Numbered from the stretch's first letter, positions 1-9,548 are shown. The stretch is DNA of 64,000 nt from Lewinellaceae bacterium (GCA_020636025.1 JACJYQ010000003.1:124001-188000); one strand, 5' to 3'. Made by a program: numbers and translations. The notes: generated by a model not told the origin, from the sequence alone.

Positions 1-3000
1 GTAAGGCGGAACACCACCGGTTGCCTCTACCACAATGGCTCCATTGTTGTCTCCAAAGCAATCCAGGTCGTTCACGATAAAGCCAAGTTCCATTGGATCA
101 GGTTCCAGGAGCGCGACCGTTGATTCATTGGTACAAGTATTTGCATCCGTTACAGTAACAGTGTATACACCGGCAGTCAGATTGTTGATCTGCTGGGTTG
201 TTACACCTGTAGACCAGGCATAGCTATAAGGTGGCTGACCACCGCTTGCATTGGCAATAGCGGTACCGTCCTGAGCGCCTGTACAGCTCACATCAAAGCC
301 TCCGTAGTTTGAATTCGCCAGACTCGACAAGTCAGGAGGATGCAATTGAACCACAGTTGCTTGTGCCGTGGTGCTGAATCCATTAGGCGAAGTGATCACC
401 ACTGTGTAGTTACCTTCAACCAGACCAGGAATATCCTGAGGCGTTGAAAGTGAATTTACAGTTCCGTTCATCACAACATTACCGTTTAGCAGCACTTCGT
501 AATCAAATGGAGCTTCACCAACCGACATGTTCAGGGTAATCACACCTGTATTTTGCTCACATGGAATATTAGAGCCCTGAAGTTCTGCAACCACACCACA
601 ACTATTCGCAGGGAGTAAGCTGGTTACCGTTACAATTGTACTGTCGCAGCCATATTGGTTGCTTAATACATTGGTTACTGTGCCCACTTCGTTTGGATCA
701 CAAGTAGTAAGCGCGATATCAGTCATGCTACTTGGATTCAGGGTCACAGTTTCTGTAACGATACTGTCACAGCCAAACTGGTTGGTATATGGGTGTGTAA
801 ATATGCCTGCCATAGCAGGGTCACAGGTAAAGGTCTCTATAGGTATTTGATGGCTTGGCAACAAACTTACCGTTGTAACAACTACGCTGTCGCAACCATC
901 TGGTGTAGTAAAGTCCTGTGCAAAAACACCTGCTGATCCGGGATCACATGTTGTTTCATCCATGAATACAGAATCAATTGGTGCAAATGTTACGGTGAGT
1001 GTAATGGTGCTATCGCAGCCAAACTGGTTTGGCAATACATTGGTGAATACACCTACTTGCCCTGGGTTACAGGTTTGATCAAACAACTGGGTACTGCTGC
1101 TTGGCAACAAGCTAACCGTAGTAGTAATTACGCTATCGCAGCCACCCGATGTTACGATCGTATTGTAAAATACACCTGTATTGGCCGGGTTACAATCTGT
1201 TCCTGTCAGGAAGGTTGTGTCAAGCGGTGCAAAGGCAATGGTCGTTATAATGGTACTGTCGCAACCAAACTGGTTAGATAGTATATCCGTAAACACGCCT
1301 ACTTCTACAGGATTACAACTGCTGCCGGTCAGGTTCGTAGTGTTGCTCGGTAACAAACTAACATCTGTCACAATCACACTATCGCAGCCCGCTGCGGTTA
1401 TCAGCGTATTGCTGAAGATACCGGTCATGGCCGGGTCGCAGTTGGCATCAGTCAGGAAGGTTGTATCCAGCGGGATAAAGTTGACTGTATGAATTATCAA
1501 ACTGTCACAATTGAATTGATTCACGAGCAGGGTAGGGAACACGCCAATTTCAGACGGATTACAACTGGTGGCACTGGTATTGGTGGTGTCAGATTGCAAT
1601 AAAGAAACCGTTGTGATAATCAGGCTGTCGCAACCATTGGAGGTTTGCTGAAGATCATAGAACGTACCTGTGTCATTAGGATCGCAGCTGAAATCGGAAA
1701 TATAGGTGGTGTCTGACAATGAGAATGTTATCGTGGTAACCACTGTACTGTCACATCCGTAAATATTTTGCAGGTTTTGAACGAACACCCCAACATTGTT
1801 AATGTCGCAATCCCTGTCGGTAATAAAGGTGCTGTCTGATGGTAACAAGCTTATGGTGTGAATCACCACACTGTCACATCCGTTTGCCTGCTGGAGCGTC
1901 ATCACGGTAGTACCTACATCATTAGGATCGCAGCTGGTGGTGTTCAGTATGGTGGTATCAATTGGCAACACGGTGAGTGTTGTAATGATCACACTATCGC
2001 AACCGAATACAGAATTCAGGCTGTCTGTATACACCCCTGATGTAGTTTGTGCAGCACCGCCAACAAAATAAGAATCTCCATCACAGATAGATACTGCAGG
2101 AGAAGCAGAGTAATTTGGATGTACTGTCACTACCACACTATCGCCCAGATTCAAACCGCAAGTTGGTGCAGAGTTATCAGTAATGCTCACCAGCTTATAA
2201 GTAGTGGTTTGGGTTGGCGAAACATTTTCAATATGACCGTTGCTAATACCGTTCAAATTGAAGTTTTGGTTGGCAACTGACCACACAACATCAAACGGGC
2301 CGTTTCCTGTCAGGGAGAAATTGAGGTTTACAGATTCTCCATCGCAAATGGAGGCGTCGCTGCTTAGGTCGGCCGTTGGAATTGGATTTACCTGTACATT
2401 GGTACAAACAGGAGAGCCAACGCCGCAAATATTACTTGGTGTAACACAAACCTGTCCGGAAACGGCATTCTGGAAATTAACAATTATGGTGTCTCCAAAA
2501 CCGGTTAAAACCGCTCCTGCAGGGCCAGTCCAGTTATAGTTCGTACCAATTTGCTCAATATCCAGAGTGAAAATATGATCAGTATTATCGGCACAAACGC
2601 TGGTTGGGCCAGACATTTGAGGTTGAATGATCGGCGGAGTAACCGTTATTGGCGTACAAGCAGGAGATGATGCTCCACACGAGTTGTTCGCGGTTACACA
2701 CATCTGACCAACCAAAACGGTATCCCAGGTAACCAGGATACTGTCAATGGAAAGACTAGTAAAGTTAACACCGCCTGGAAGTACCCAATCGAATGAAGTT
2801 GGCTCTGGTGAGCCATTGGCAATGGTTGTATACAAATAGGTAGAGTCACCGCAAGGCGTAGGGTTGCCGAATATTTGAGGCAACTGAGGAACCGCACTAA
2901 TGGCCGGTACAGTTACACAAGTCGTGTCATAACAGAATACACCGCCTCGACCATGTCTTAAAACAAGACAATACTCACCGGGTTGGTTTACTACAACGGT

Positions 3001-4359
3001 TGACTGATTACTAAACCCTACAATGCCGGGGCCATACCATTGGAAAATAGTGGTACCTCCTACAGCATTGTTTTGGGATGACTGCGTGCCATCCAACGTT
3101 ACGGTGATGTTGTCGTCACAATCCAGAGTATCTGGGGCTGCAACAATTGCTTCTGGCTCCATGATGGCCAGGTTGGTGTTTATAATACTGTCGCATCCCA
3201 GGTAACCTGTACATACCTCTGTATAAAGACCAGATTCGTTGTAAAAAACATCACAAACCTGATAATCTGTAGGACCGCAAAGGTTTACCATTTTAACTGG
3301 AGAGTAGTAGGTTGGAACAAGTACTAAGTGGCAATCCACTATACTATCGCAGCCATTATCACCGGTGAACATTACTGGATAATTACCAGGAGCAAAGAAA
3401 TCCTGATCCGCACAGGTGGCTGAACCATTCTGGCAAATATTTACAAATTCATCGTGGTGTGCCGTAGGGATCAGGTGAACCACACAGTTTACAATACTGT
3501 CGCAGTTCAGGTATGTATTCAGGTTAACCATAAATGAACCTGCAGAAGAAAAGGTCTGACCGGCACATTCAACGGTATGATTTTCACAGAGGTTTACGTC
3601 TTCCTGAACATTTACATCTTCACCGACAATCACATCAAAACAGTCAATAGGAGCATCAGGACACTGTGCGTTGGCAGCACATACCTGTGCTGGGCCAGGT
3701 TCTACCCATTGTACAATGATAGAAGAGCCATTTGTAGGGCCAACAATGTTCCCGGCAGAGGGCGGGATAATTGTCCACAAGGAAGGTGCCTGAGTAGTAA
3801 AAACTGAGTTAGGAGAAGATGGGATACAAATTCCATCAGGAGGGCCGCTTACATCTGGTACTGAACCATTGATGGCATAATCACACTGGGCGCCCGCATT
3901 ACCGTCAATCATCAGGTAATAATTTTCACCAGGAACCAGTGGTGATGCTGTCAACGTTACTGATGTCCCAGAAGCGATGTTTCCCAGGCAGGCCGATACG
4001 AATGTAAAGTTGATACAATCGGTTGTTGCCAGGACCGCTGCCTGGATACCGCTACCTGCTGCACATCCGAAAACAGAGATATCGAAAGACGCAGAAGTGG
4101 CATCAGCTGTAAAAGCGAAAAAGTGGTTGTTTTCAATGGTGGTACACCAGGATGGTGGAAATGATACCGGAGTACTGGGCCAGGTGGCACCGTAATAACA
4201 ATCAAGAGAACTTGGAGCAGGTAAGATACATGCGTCCTGAGCATTAGGTTCTGGCACAGGAATGTCACATTGTACGCCACTGCATTGTGAAAAAGTGGTT
4301 TCAGCACGGAAAAGCAAAATCACCGCAATTACCGAAGAAAGGTGTAATAGTTTCCTCAT
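1..4359 (-). CDS. Giant secreted adhesin with Cys-Asp-Ser and SprB-like repeats (partial, C-terminus off the left edge)
   Basis: The minus frame is open from ATG 4357-4359 down to base 1 with no stop, giving 1453 codons and no end. The N-terminus is a typical signal peptide (MRKLLHLSSVIAVILLFRAE, cleavage near FSQ). Residues about 25-200 resemble a secreted Cys-rich module. Three Cys-Asp-Ser-Ile repeats follow at about residues 260-400, then Ig/PKD-like modules rich in Cys, Gly and Pro at about 410-750. Twelve ~42-residue Cys-Asp-Ser repeats occupy about 750-1250. SprB-type repeats with the GGxPPYxYxWS motif run to the edge. Proteins of this build are T9SS-exported surface adhesins of Bacteroidota, usually ending in a gliding-motility-type C-terminal sorting domain; that end is not visible. 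A TAnnTTTG-like box lies upstream. The adhesin role is inferred from architecture. Confidence 0.85.
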   Translation of the reverse strand, partial: MRKLLHLSSVIAVILLFRAETTFSQCSGVQCDIPVPEPNAQDACILPAPSSLDCYYGATWPSTPVSFPPSWCTTIENNHFFAFTADATSASFDISVFGCAAGSGIQAAVLATTDCINFTFVSACLGNIASGTSVTLTASPLVPGENYYLMIDGNAGAQCDYAINGSVPDVSGPPDGICIPSSPNSVFTTQAPSLWTIIPPSAGNIVGPTNGSSIIVQWVEPGPAQVCAANAQCPDAPIDCFDVIVGEDVNVQEDVNLCENHTVECAGQTFSSAGSFMVNLNTYLNCDSIVNCVVHLIPTAHHDEFVNICQNGSATCADQDFFAPGNYPVMFTGDNGCDSIVDCHLVLVPTYYSPVKMVNLCGPTDYQVCDVFYNESGLYTEVCTGYLGCDSIINTNLAIMEPEAIVAAPDTLDCDDNITVTLDGTQSSQNNAVGGTTIFQWYGPGIVGFSNQSTVVVNQPGEYCLVLRHGRGGVFCYDTTCVTVPAISAVPQLPQIFGNPTPCGDSTYLYTTIANGSPEPTSFDWVLPGGVNFTSLSIDSILVTWDTVLVGQMCVTANNSCGASSPACTPITVTPPIIQPQMSGPTSVCADNTDHIFTLDIEQIGTNYNWTGPAGAVLTGFGDTIIVNFQNAVSGQVCVTPSNICGVGSPVCTNVQVNPIPTADLSSDASICDGESVNLNFSLTGNGPFDVVWSVANQNFNLNGISNGHIENVSPTQTTTYKLVSITDNSAPTCGLNLGDSVVVTVHPNYSASPAVSICDGDSYFVGGAAQTTSGVYTDSLNSVFGCDSVIITTLTVLPIDTTILNTTSCDPNDVGTTVMTLQQANGCDSVVIHTISLLPSDSTFITDRDCDINNVGVFVQNLQNIYGCDSTVVTTITFSLSDTTYISDFSCDPNDTGTFYDLQQTSNGCDSLIITTVSLLQSDTTNTSATSCNPSEIGVFPTLLVNQFNCDSLIIHTVNFIPLDTTFLTDANCDPAMTGIFSNTLITAAGCDSVIVTDVSLLPSNTTNLTGSSCNPVEVGVFTDILSNQFGCDSTIITTIAFAPLDTTFLTGTDCNPANTGVFYNTIVTSGGCDSVITTTVSLLPSSSTQLFDQTCNPGQVGVFTNVLPNQFGCDSTITLTVTFAPIDSVFMDETTCDPGSAGVFAQDFTTPDGCDSVVVTTVSLLPSHQIPIETFTCDPAMAGIFTHPYTNQFGCDSIVTETVTLNPSSMTDIALTTCDPNEVGTVTNVLSNQYGCDSTIVTVTSLLPANSCGVVAELQGSNIPCEQNTGVITLNMSVGEAPFDYEVLLNGNVVMNGTVNSLSTPQDIPGLVEGNYTVVITSPNGFSTTAQATVVQLHPPDLSSLANSNYGGFDVSCTGAQDGTAIANASGGQPPYSYAWSTGVTTQQINNLTAGVYTVTVTDANTCTNESTVALLEPDPMELGFIVNDLDCFGDNNGAIVVEATGGVPPY
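610..2060 (-). repeat. Twelve ~42-residue tandem protein repeats in dimeric order
   Basis: Inside the giant minus-strand gene the motif G-C-D-S-[IVT]-[IV]-x-T recurs about every 120-126 bp, twelve times. The tail after the motif alternates. Even-numbered copies carry LLPS-type tails. Odd-numbered copies carry mostly P-[IL]-D-type tails such as FAPLDTT, with two looser ones. The array is therefore built from ~84-residue pairs. Divergence between copies is considerable at DNA level. Confidence 0.8.
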
Positions 4360-4421
4360 TTTTAGTCGTTTGACAAGACAATATTTTGCCCTATCGGTTA
4401 GATAAGTTATTGTGTCGGCCG

Positions 4422-4429
4422 CAAAAATA
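4422..4429 (-). promoter_or_regulatory. Putative -10 box (TATTTTTG) for the giant adhesin
   Basis: On the minus strand this reads TATTTTTG, fitting the Bacteroidota TAnnTTTG consensus. Transcription would start near 4416, about 57 nt before the ATG. No convincing -33 TTTG was seen at the expected distance. Confidence 0.35.
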
Positions 4430-4507
4430 CAGATTGTTCGCGATACTGGTAGATACGAATTTAATTGCAAACGCTGTATATAAAGAAATAATTACCTTTT
4501 TAAAGTT

Positions 4508-4544
4508 AAAAAGGCCCGACAAAAACAATTTGTCAGGCCTTTTT
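4508..4544 (-). terminator. Rho-independent terminator after the EF-G-like gene
   Basis: Arms 4508-4523 and 4529-4544 form a 16-bp stem with one mismatch (AAAAAGGCC...GACAAA) and a short loop. It ends in a T run on the minus strand, 25 nt past the EF-G-like stop codon. Because it is A/T-flanked on both sides it could also act in the other direction. Confidence 0.85.
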
Positions 4545-4568
4545 GAAAGGATATTATTAAATAAATAT

Positions 4569-6701
4569 CTAATGTTCTTCCTGCGCAGACTGCGCGTATT
4601 CTGCCGTGAGTTTCGCTTGAAGATCGCCTGGTAGAGGCGCATAATCGGCGAAACTCATTTTGAATTTTGCTTTTCCCTGTGTCAGGGATCTGAGGGAAGA
4701 AGAATATTTATGCAATTCTTTTAAAGGCACCCTGGCCTTGATGACCTGATAGTGTCCTTCAGAATCCATACCCATGATGATGGCGCGGCGCGTTTGCAGA
4801 TCACCCATTACGTTACCCATAACTTCGGCGTCACACATAACCTCCAGATCGTAGATCGGTTCCATGATCTGAGGACCTGCCTGGTGGAAGCCTTCCTTAA
4901 ACGCCATGGTGGAGGCAATCTGGAAAGCCATATCATTTGAATCCACGTCGTGCATTTTACCGTCATAAATGGAAACCCGAATGTCCCGGCAATAAGAACC
5001 CGTGCCTGGCCCTTCTTCCATTTTAGCCATAATACCTTTTTTAATGGCATTGGTAAAACGGGAGTCTATCACCCCGCCAACAATGGCCCAAACAAAGGAG
5101 AACTTACCTCCCCATTTCAAATCTTCCACCTCAATGTTCTTGGCATTCAGGTTGTGCGGAGCGGGCATATCCTCATAATATGGTTCGATACGCATGTGCA
5201 CCTCGGCAAACTGTCCGGCGCCACCTGTTTGCTTTTTATGGCGGTAGTCCTGGTTAACCTCTTTGGTAATGGTTTCGCGATACGGGATGCGTGGCTCAAT
5301 AAACTCAAGGTTGACACCAAAATTTTGTTCGGCCTTATATCGAACAATTTCCAGGTGCATCTCACCTTGTCCCTGAATAATGGTTTGTTTCAATTCCACA
5401 CTTTGTTCAACGAGCAAAGTAGGATCCTCTTCGTGTATGGCGTGGAGGGCATGAGCCATTTTTTCCACATCAGCCTTGCTCGGGGGCACTACCGCCATGC
5501 GAATGCGCGGAGGAGGGAAGTGAATGCGTTCAATTTTTTTATCATTCCCTTTCGGGTTTAGTGACTGGTTGGTGTGCGAACTTTTTAGTTTCACCGTACA
5601 ACCAATATCACCGGCCTGAAGCTGATCTACCTGATTGCGATTTTTGCCTTCACTTTCAAATAGCTGAGTAAAACGTTCGGAAGTAGAATTATCAGCATTA
5701 ACCAATTCTGAACCTGCTTTCAGTACACCAGAGTACACTTTGAAGTAGGAAATGTTCCCCACTTTGGGTTCGCTGGTTGTTTTAAAAATAAATACACAGG
5801 TACGTGCTTCCGGATCGCAAGGCTTGGTTCCACCGCCTTCCAGGTCGGCCGCCGGACGATCGGCTGGACTAGGGCAAATGTCGCGAATGAAGCCCATGAT
5901 ACGGCCGCTACCCATGTCGTTCAAACCTGATGCGCAGAAAAGGGGGAAATACTGGCGGTGAGCCAGACCAATTTTCAGGCCACGGGCCAGTTCCGCTTCA
6001 TTTAGCGTACCCTCTTCAAAATACTTTTCCATGAGGGCATCGTCGTTTTCTGCGGCGGCTTCCACCAGGGCGTTGTGCATTTCATCTGCTCGTGCCTGGT
6101 GTTCGGCGGGAATGGGTTTTTTCTCCGGTTTTCCGCCCCCTTCCGGGAAAAGATACATAACCATACGGAGTGCATCTACTATGGCGTTAAAACCTGGACC
6201 CTGGTTAACCGGAAACTGAAATGGTATAACCCGATTGCCAAAACGATTTTTGGCTTGCTCAAGCGTTAGTTCAAAATCGGCTTTTTCATGATCGAGCTGA
6301 TTGACGACAAATAGAGTAGGAGTTTCATTTTTCTCCACATGCTCCCAGATCAACTCGGTCCCTACTTCCACACCGCTGCGCGCATTTAACAACATGATGG
6401 CTGTATCGGCAACCTTCAGTGCCGTAACAACCTCGCCGGCAAAATCATCCAGACCGGGCGTGTCAATGATGTTGATTTTGGTATTTTTCCAAACACAGTG
6501 AAGCAAGGAGGCGAAAAGCGAGTGTCCGCGCTGTTGTTCCAGTGCAGAGTAATCACTTTGCGTGTTGCCTTCCTCAACTGTTCCGCGACGGTTGGTGGCC
6601 TTGGCTTCAAAAAGCATGGCTTCGGCAAAAGTAGTTTTGCCGCACCCCGAGTGTCCGCAAAGAGCAATATTTCGAATTTTGTCTGTCGTAAAAGCTGCCA
6701 T
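4569..6701 (-). CDS. EF-G-like translational GTPase (EF-G2/FusA2 type)
   Basis: The frame is open from 6803, but the internal ATG at 6699-6701 is chosen because the GTPase fold starts right after it; this gives 710 residues, normal for EF-G. G1 is GHSGCGKT (residues 16-23), G3 is DTPGLDDF (80-87) and G4 is NQLD (134-137). EF-G-type domains II to V follow, including the segment QGEMHLEIV. Canonical EF-G has DTPGH and NKMD. The missing G3 histidine and altered G4 place this in the EF-G-like paralogue group rather than with housekeeping fusA. Members of that group bind ribosomes, but their role is poorly settled. It stands alone with its own terminator. A second, canonical fusA should exist elsewhere in the genome. 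Confidence 0.9.
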   Translation of the reverse strand: MAAFTTDKIRNIALCGHSGCGKTTFAEAMLFEAKATNRRGTVEEGNTQSDYSALEQQRGHSLFASLLHCVWKNTKINIIDTPGLDDFAGEVVTALKVADTAIMLLNARSGVEVGTELIWEHVEKNETPTLFVVNQLDHEKADFELTLEQAKNRFGNRVIPFQFPVNQGPGFNAIVDALRMVMYLFPEGGGKPEKKPIPAEHQARADEMHNALVEAAAENDDALMEKYFEEGTLNEAELARGLKIGLAHRQYFPLFCASGLNDMGSGRIMGFIRDICPSPADRPAADLEGGGTKPCDPEARTCVFIFKTTSEPKVGNISYFKVYSGVLKAGSELVNADNSTSERFTQLFESEGKNRNQVDQLQAGDIGCTVKLKSSHTNQSLNPKGNDKKIERIHFPPPRIRMAVVPPSKADVEKMAHALHAIHEEDPTLLVEQSVELKQTIIQGQGEMHLEIVRYKAEQNFGVNLEFIEPRIPYRETITKEVNQDYRHKKQTGGAGQFAEVHMRIEPYYEDMPAPHNLNAKNIEVEDLKWGGKFSFVWAIVGGVIDSRFTNAIKKGIMAKMEEGPGTGSYCRDIRVSIYDGKMHDVDSNDMAFQIASTMAFKEGFHQAGPQIMEPIYDLEVMCDAEVMGNVMGDLQTRRAIIMGMDSEGHYQVIKARVPLKELHKYSSSLRSLTQGKAKFKMSFADYAPLPGDLQAKLTAEYAQSAQEEH

Positions 6702-7035
6702 GAGCAAAGAACTGTTTTGGTGAACGATGGCCGGAATTGAGTAGAGAAACTGATATTCTGAGCACAGGCATCGAGAATCACAATGCACAAGCTCAAAATT
6801 CATTCAGCATCTGCTCAACCCCGGCGGGCTAGTAAACGAGCGTAATGCATGAAAAAGAATTTTATATGGTGAATAATTCTCCTTTCAGCGGTTAATGTAG
6901 CTTGGATTTTGAAAGAGGCAGAATAATTGGGGAAATAATTTTCAAATCCCGACATATTTCAGACCAGTTTGATCTCTTTTGCCACAGTTGGGTGAAATTA
7001 GAACAATTACGCTGAAAAAAAGAAAGCCATGAAAA
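6702..7035. other. Intergenic region with no recognised gene
   Basis: 334 bp between two minus-strand genes. It is A/T-rich and must hold the promoter of the EF-G-like gene, but no TAnnTTTG box was recognised. The in-frame extension of the EF-G frame (6702-6803) has no conserved look. Confidence 0.5.
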
Positions 7036-7779
7036 TCACCAGTTCTCCAAAAGCTCCAGCACTTCGCTCCGCTTACGCACCGAAACAGGGATCAGCTCTT
7101 CGTTTTTTAGTTTGAGGTAGCCTCCGTCTTTTTTTTGAAATTCACGGATATACTTGATCTGCACAAGGTGAGATTGATGTGTGCGAATAAATCCGTGATT
7201 CACGAGTAATTGCTCAAATTGTTTTAGCGTGCGCGTAACAAATATCTTTTCTCCTGATTGGAGTATAAACCAGGTGTTGTTCCCATCGGATTCGCAGCGA
7301 ACAATGTCGACAATTTCCACCACCGAAATCCGCTCTTGAGATGCCAGCGATATCCGGGACGGCAAAGCACTTTCCGGACGGCGAATGGTGTCGCGAAGCA
7401 AATCGAGGCTTTCCTGAGTACCTTCAGTTTGTTTTCGTGCCCTTTCAACGGCCTGTATCAATTCAGCAGGCTCAACCGGTTTTAACAGGTAATCAATGGC
7501 GGCATACCGAAATGCACGTATTGCATGCTCATCTGAAGCGGTGATGAAAATGACATGCGCCTTCAGGTCGGGAAATATATCAAGCAGATCAAAACCGGTA
7601 CCGTCGCCCAACAAAATATCCAGGAAAATAATATCCGGACTGCTATGCCGCAGCAATTTTGCCGCCGCCACAATACTCCCGGCATACCCAATTATTTTTA
7701 CGTCCGGACAGTAATTTTCAAGGTCGCGTTCCAGCGCCTCGGCAGCCTGCTGCATGTCTTCTACGATGATGGCGGTCAT
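7036..7779 (-). CDS. LytTR-family response regulator
   Basis: 247 residues, the usual LytR/AlgR length. An N-terminal receiver domain (about 1-120) shows the acidic pocket E7/D8, the phosphoacceptor D54 in FLDILLGDG, and the conserved T and K in FITASD and YLLKPVE. A LytTR DNA-binding domain fills about 145-245, including IRTHQSHLVQIKYIREFQKK. Such proteins normally pair with a membrane histidine kinase (His_kinase/LytS type). No kinase is adjacent, so the partner must be encoded elsewhere. Start ATG at 7777-7779. Confidence 0.93.
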   Translation of the reverse strand: MTAIIVEDMQQAAEALERDLENYCPDVKIIGYAGSIVAAAKLLRHSSPDIIFLDILLGDGTGFDLLDIFPDLKAHVIFITASDEHAIRAFRYAAIDYLLKPVEPAELIQAVERARKQTEGTQESLDLLRDTIRRPESALPSRISLASQERISVVEIVDIVRCESDGNNTWFILQSGEKIFVTRTLKQFEQLLVNHGFIRTHQSHLVQIKYIREFQKKDGGYLKLKNEELIPVSVRKRSEVLELLENW

Positions 7780-7803
7780 TAATGGAAGCGGTTAGTGATC
7801 AGT

Positions 7804-7838
7804 GGACAATGGACAATGAACAATGGACAATGAACAAT
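7804..7838. repeat. Short tandem repeat, 14-bp unit
   Basis: The unit GGACAATGAACAAT occurs twice perfectly at 7811-7838, with a half unit before it. It lies upstream of the LytTR gene. It belongs to the ACAATG-type intergenic repeats also seen at 42825-43100. Confidence 0.8.
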
Positions 7839-7949
7839 GAATATTATGGAGTATTTCAGTAAAAATTGAAATGATATTGATTGGTGAATCTCGATGGCCA
7901 AATAAGCAAATAAACGCCAATCTAAAGAGAATGATTAATCATTAATCAT

Positions 7950-8951
7950 GCGAATAATGGGTTAGAAAGCAGAAGTAGCAGATTTTGAGCAAAGTCAATA
8001 TGTTTGTAGTTCTCACACTATAAAACATTGACCATGAAAGAGTTGGAACTCATTCGCCTCTACTACTACTTCTGCGAATGCAATGATAAAGAACTTGCCC
8101 TTTACTGTCAGCGATTTAGCCCTAATTCTTGTCCATCCAATGAAAAACTGACGGATGCAGAATTATTGACGATCTATTTTTACTGTCGGCGATTTGAGAA
8201 CAAACACCTAAAATCTGAAATTCACGATTATGCTGATCGCTATCTGCGGAGTTGGTTCCCGGATTTACCGGCCTACGCTACTTTCAATGTTCGGCTGAAT
8301 AATTTGGGAAATTGCCTTCCATATTTAGCCAACCGAATCTTAAACAAGATACATGTATTTGAATATCAACATGTTGAAAACTCAATCTCTTTGATCGATT
8401 CAATGCCCATCATGCTTTGTTCTGGTAAACGGAAAGGTAAAGTAGCACCCGAATTATCCGAAAAATCCTTCTGTTCTACAAAAGGAGTCTATTATTATGG
8501 GGTAAAACTTCACACTATCGCTTTTTACCGAAAAGGAAAACTTCCGCTGCCAGAATATCTACTCCTTACCTCCGCGGCAGAAAATGATCTGGAAGCAATT
8601 CGACCTGTTTTGACAAACCTAGTCAACCGCGCCATCTTTGCTGATAAAGCCTATGCAAACAAACCTTTAAACCAAGACCTCTTAAATAACGCCAACACTT
8701 TCATATACACTCCAACAAAACTGATCAAAGGTGAAACGATATTCACCAGAAACTTCAAAAAGGCCGCTGATTCGCTCTTTTCAACTGCTGTATCGACGGT
8801 TCGACAACCCATTGAAGGATTATTTAATTGGCTCATCGAAAAAACAAACCTTCAAAAAGCAAGCAAGGTCCGCGCTACAAAAGGCCTGATTCTACATGTT
8901 TTCGGTGCTATTGTAACCGCTTTGCTTAATTGGATTTAACCCATTATTCGC
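7950..8951 (+). mobile_element. IS982-family insertion sequence, apparently intact (~1.0 kb)
   Basis: Perfect 15-bp terminal inverted repeats, GCGAATAATGGGTTA at 7950-7964 and its complement at 8937-8951, bound a single transposase gene whose stop codon lies inside the right repeat. The flanks on both sides read ATTAATCAT (7941-7949 and 8952-8960), consistent with a target duplication. The target itself is a (ATTAATC)n repeat, so the exact duplication length cannot be read. Length and structure fit IS982-family elements. The reading frame is undamaged, so the copy may be active. Confidence 0.92.
8034..8939 (+). CDS. IS982-family transposase
   Basis: 301 residues from the ATG at 8034; an in-frame TTG at 8028 would add two residues. 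The fold is an RNase-H-like DDE transposase. Likely catalytic acids are D122 in LIDSMP, D204 in FADKAYAN and E261 in RQPIEGLFNWL. The N-terminal segment with LTDAELLTIYFYCRRF is typical of the family. The gene fills the element between the terminal repeats. No frameshift or internal stop is seen. Confidence 0.93.
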   Translation: MKELELIRLYYYFCECNDKELALYCQRFSPNSCPSNEKLTDAELLTIYFYCRRFENKHLKSEIHDYADRYLRSWFPDLPAYATFNVRLNNLGNCLPYLANRILNKIHVFEYQHVENSISLIDSMPIMLCSGKRKGKVAPELSEKSFCSTKGVYYYGVKLHTIAFYRKGKLPLPEYLLLTSAAENDLEAIRPVLTNLVNRAIFADKAYANKPLNQDLLNNANTFIYTPTKLIKGETIFTRNFKKAADSLFSTAVSTVRQPIEGLFNWLIEKTNLQKASKVRATKGLILHVFGAIVTALLNWI

Positions 8952-8980
8952 ATTAATCATTAATCATTAATCATTAACCA

Positions 8981-9505
8981 TTATTCTCCCCATCCCGGCT
9001 CGTCTTCTTCCAGTTTGGGTTGTTTCCTGATGATGCCGAATTCCATTTCTTTCTGGCAGGTTCCGCAAATGCCGTACAGGTTGAGTGAGTGGTGTGTGAT
9101 TTTGAAGTTGAGCAATTCGCCCACCATGTTTTTGATCTGTTGCACGCGAGGGTCGCAAAACTCCACCACTTTACCGCAGTTGGCGCAAATAATATGGTCG
9201 TGTTGTTTGTAACCGTATGACTTTTCGAATTGTGCCAGGTTCTTCCCGAATTGGTGTTTTTTTACGAGATCACAATTTACCAATAATTCGAGCGTGTTAT
9301 ATACCGTGGCACGGCTCACCCGGTAGCTGCGGTTTTTCATGTGGATGTACAAGGCTTCGGCATCGAAATGGTCGTTGCGTTTGTAGATCTCCTCAAGGAT
9401 GGCAAAACGTTCCGGTGTTTTGCGTAAACCCGATTTTTCAAGCTGGGTTGTGAAAATATTCAGAACCTCTTTTATGATATCCTGTTCGTTGCGATTTGAA
9501 GACAT
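8981..9505 (-). CDS. Fur-family metal-dependent transcriptional repressor
   Basis: 174 residues. A winged-helix N-terminal domain (about 20-95) contains LRKTPERFAILEEIY and SRATVYNTLELLVNCDLV, the standard Fur recognition-helix region. The dimerisation domain has two CxxC pairs (CANCGK and CGTCQK) for structural zinc and the HDHIICANC metal-binding segment. It could be Fur, Zur or PerR; motifs alone do not decide. The start ATG is at 9503-9505. The IS982 element sits immediately beyond its 3' end and does not interrupt it. A palindrome overlapping the promoter suggests autoregulation (inference). Confidence 0.93.
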   Translation of the reverse strand: MSSNRNEQDIIKEVLNIFTTQLEKSGLRKTPERFAILEEIYKRNDHFDAEALYIHMKNRSYRVSRATVYNTLELLVNCDLVKKHQFGKNLAQFEKSYGYKQHDHIICANCGKVVEFCDPRVQQIKNMVGELLNFKITHHSLNLYGICGTCQKEMEFGIIRKQPKLEEDEPGWGE

Positions 9506-9536
9506 GAATATGCTTGCTGGTTAGAAATTGGCGCAA

Positions 9537-9548
9537 GTACAAATGTAC
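9537..9548 (-). promoter_or_regulatory. fur-family promoter -10 box inside a palindrome
   Basis: The minus strand reads TACATTTG at 9547-9540, a full match to TAnnTTTG, about 35 nt before the repressor ATG. The box is embedded in GTACAAATGTAC, whose GTACA/TGTAC half-sites could serve as an operator. Confidence 0.5.
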
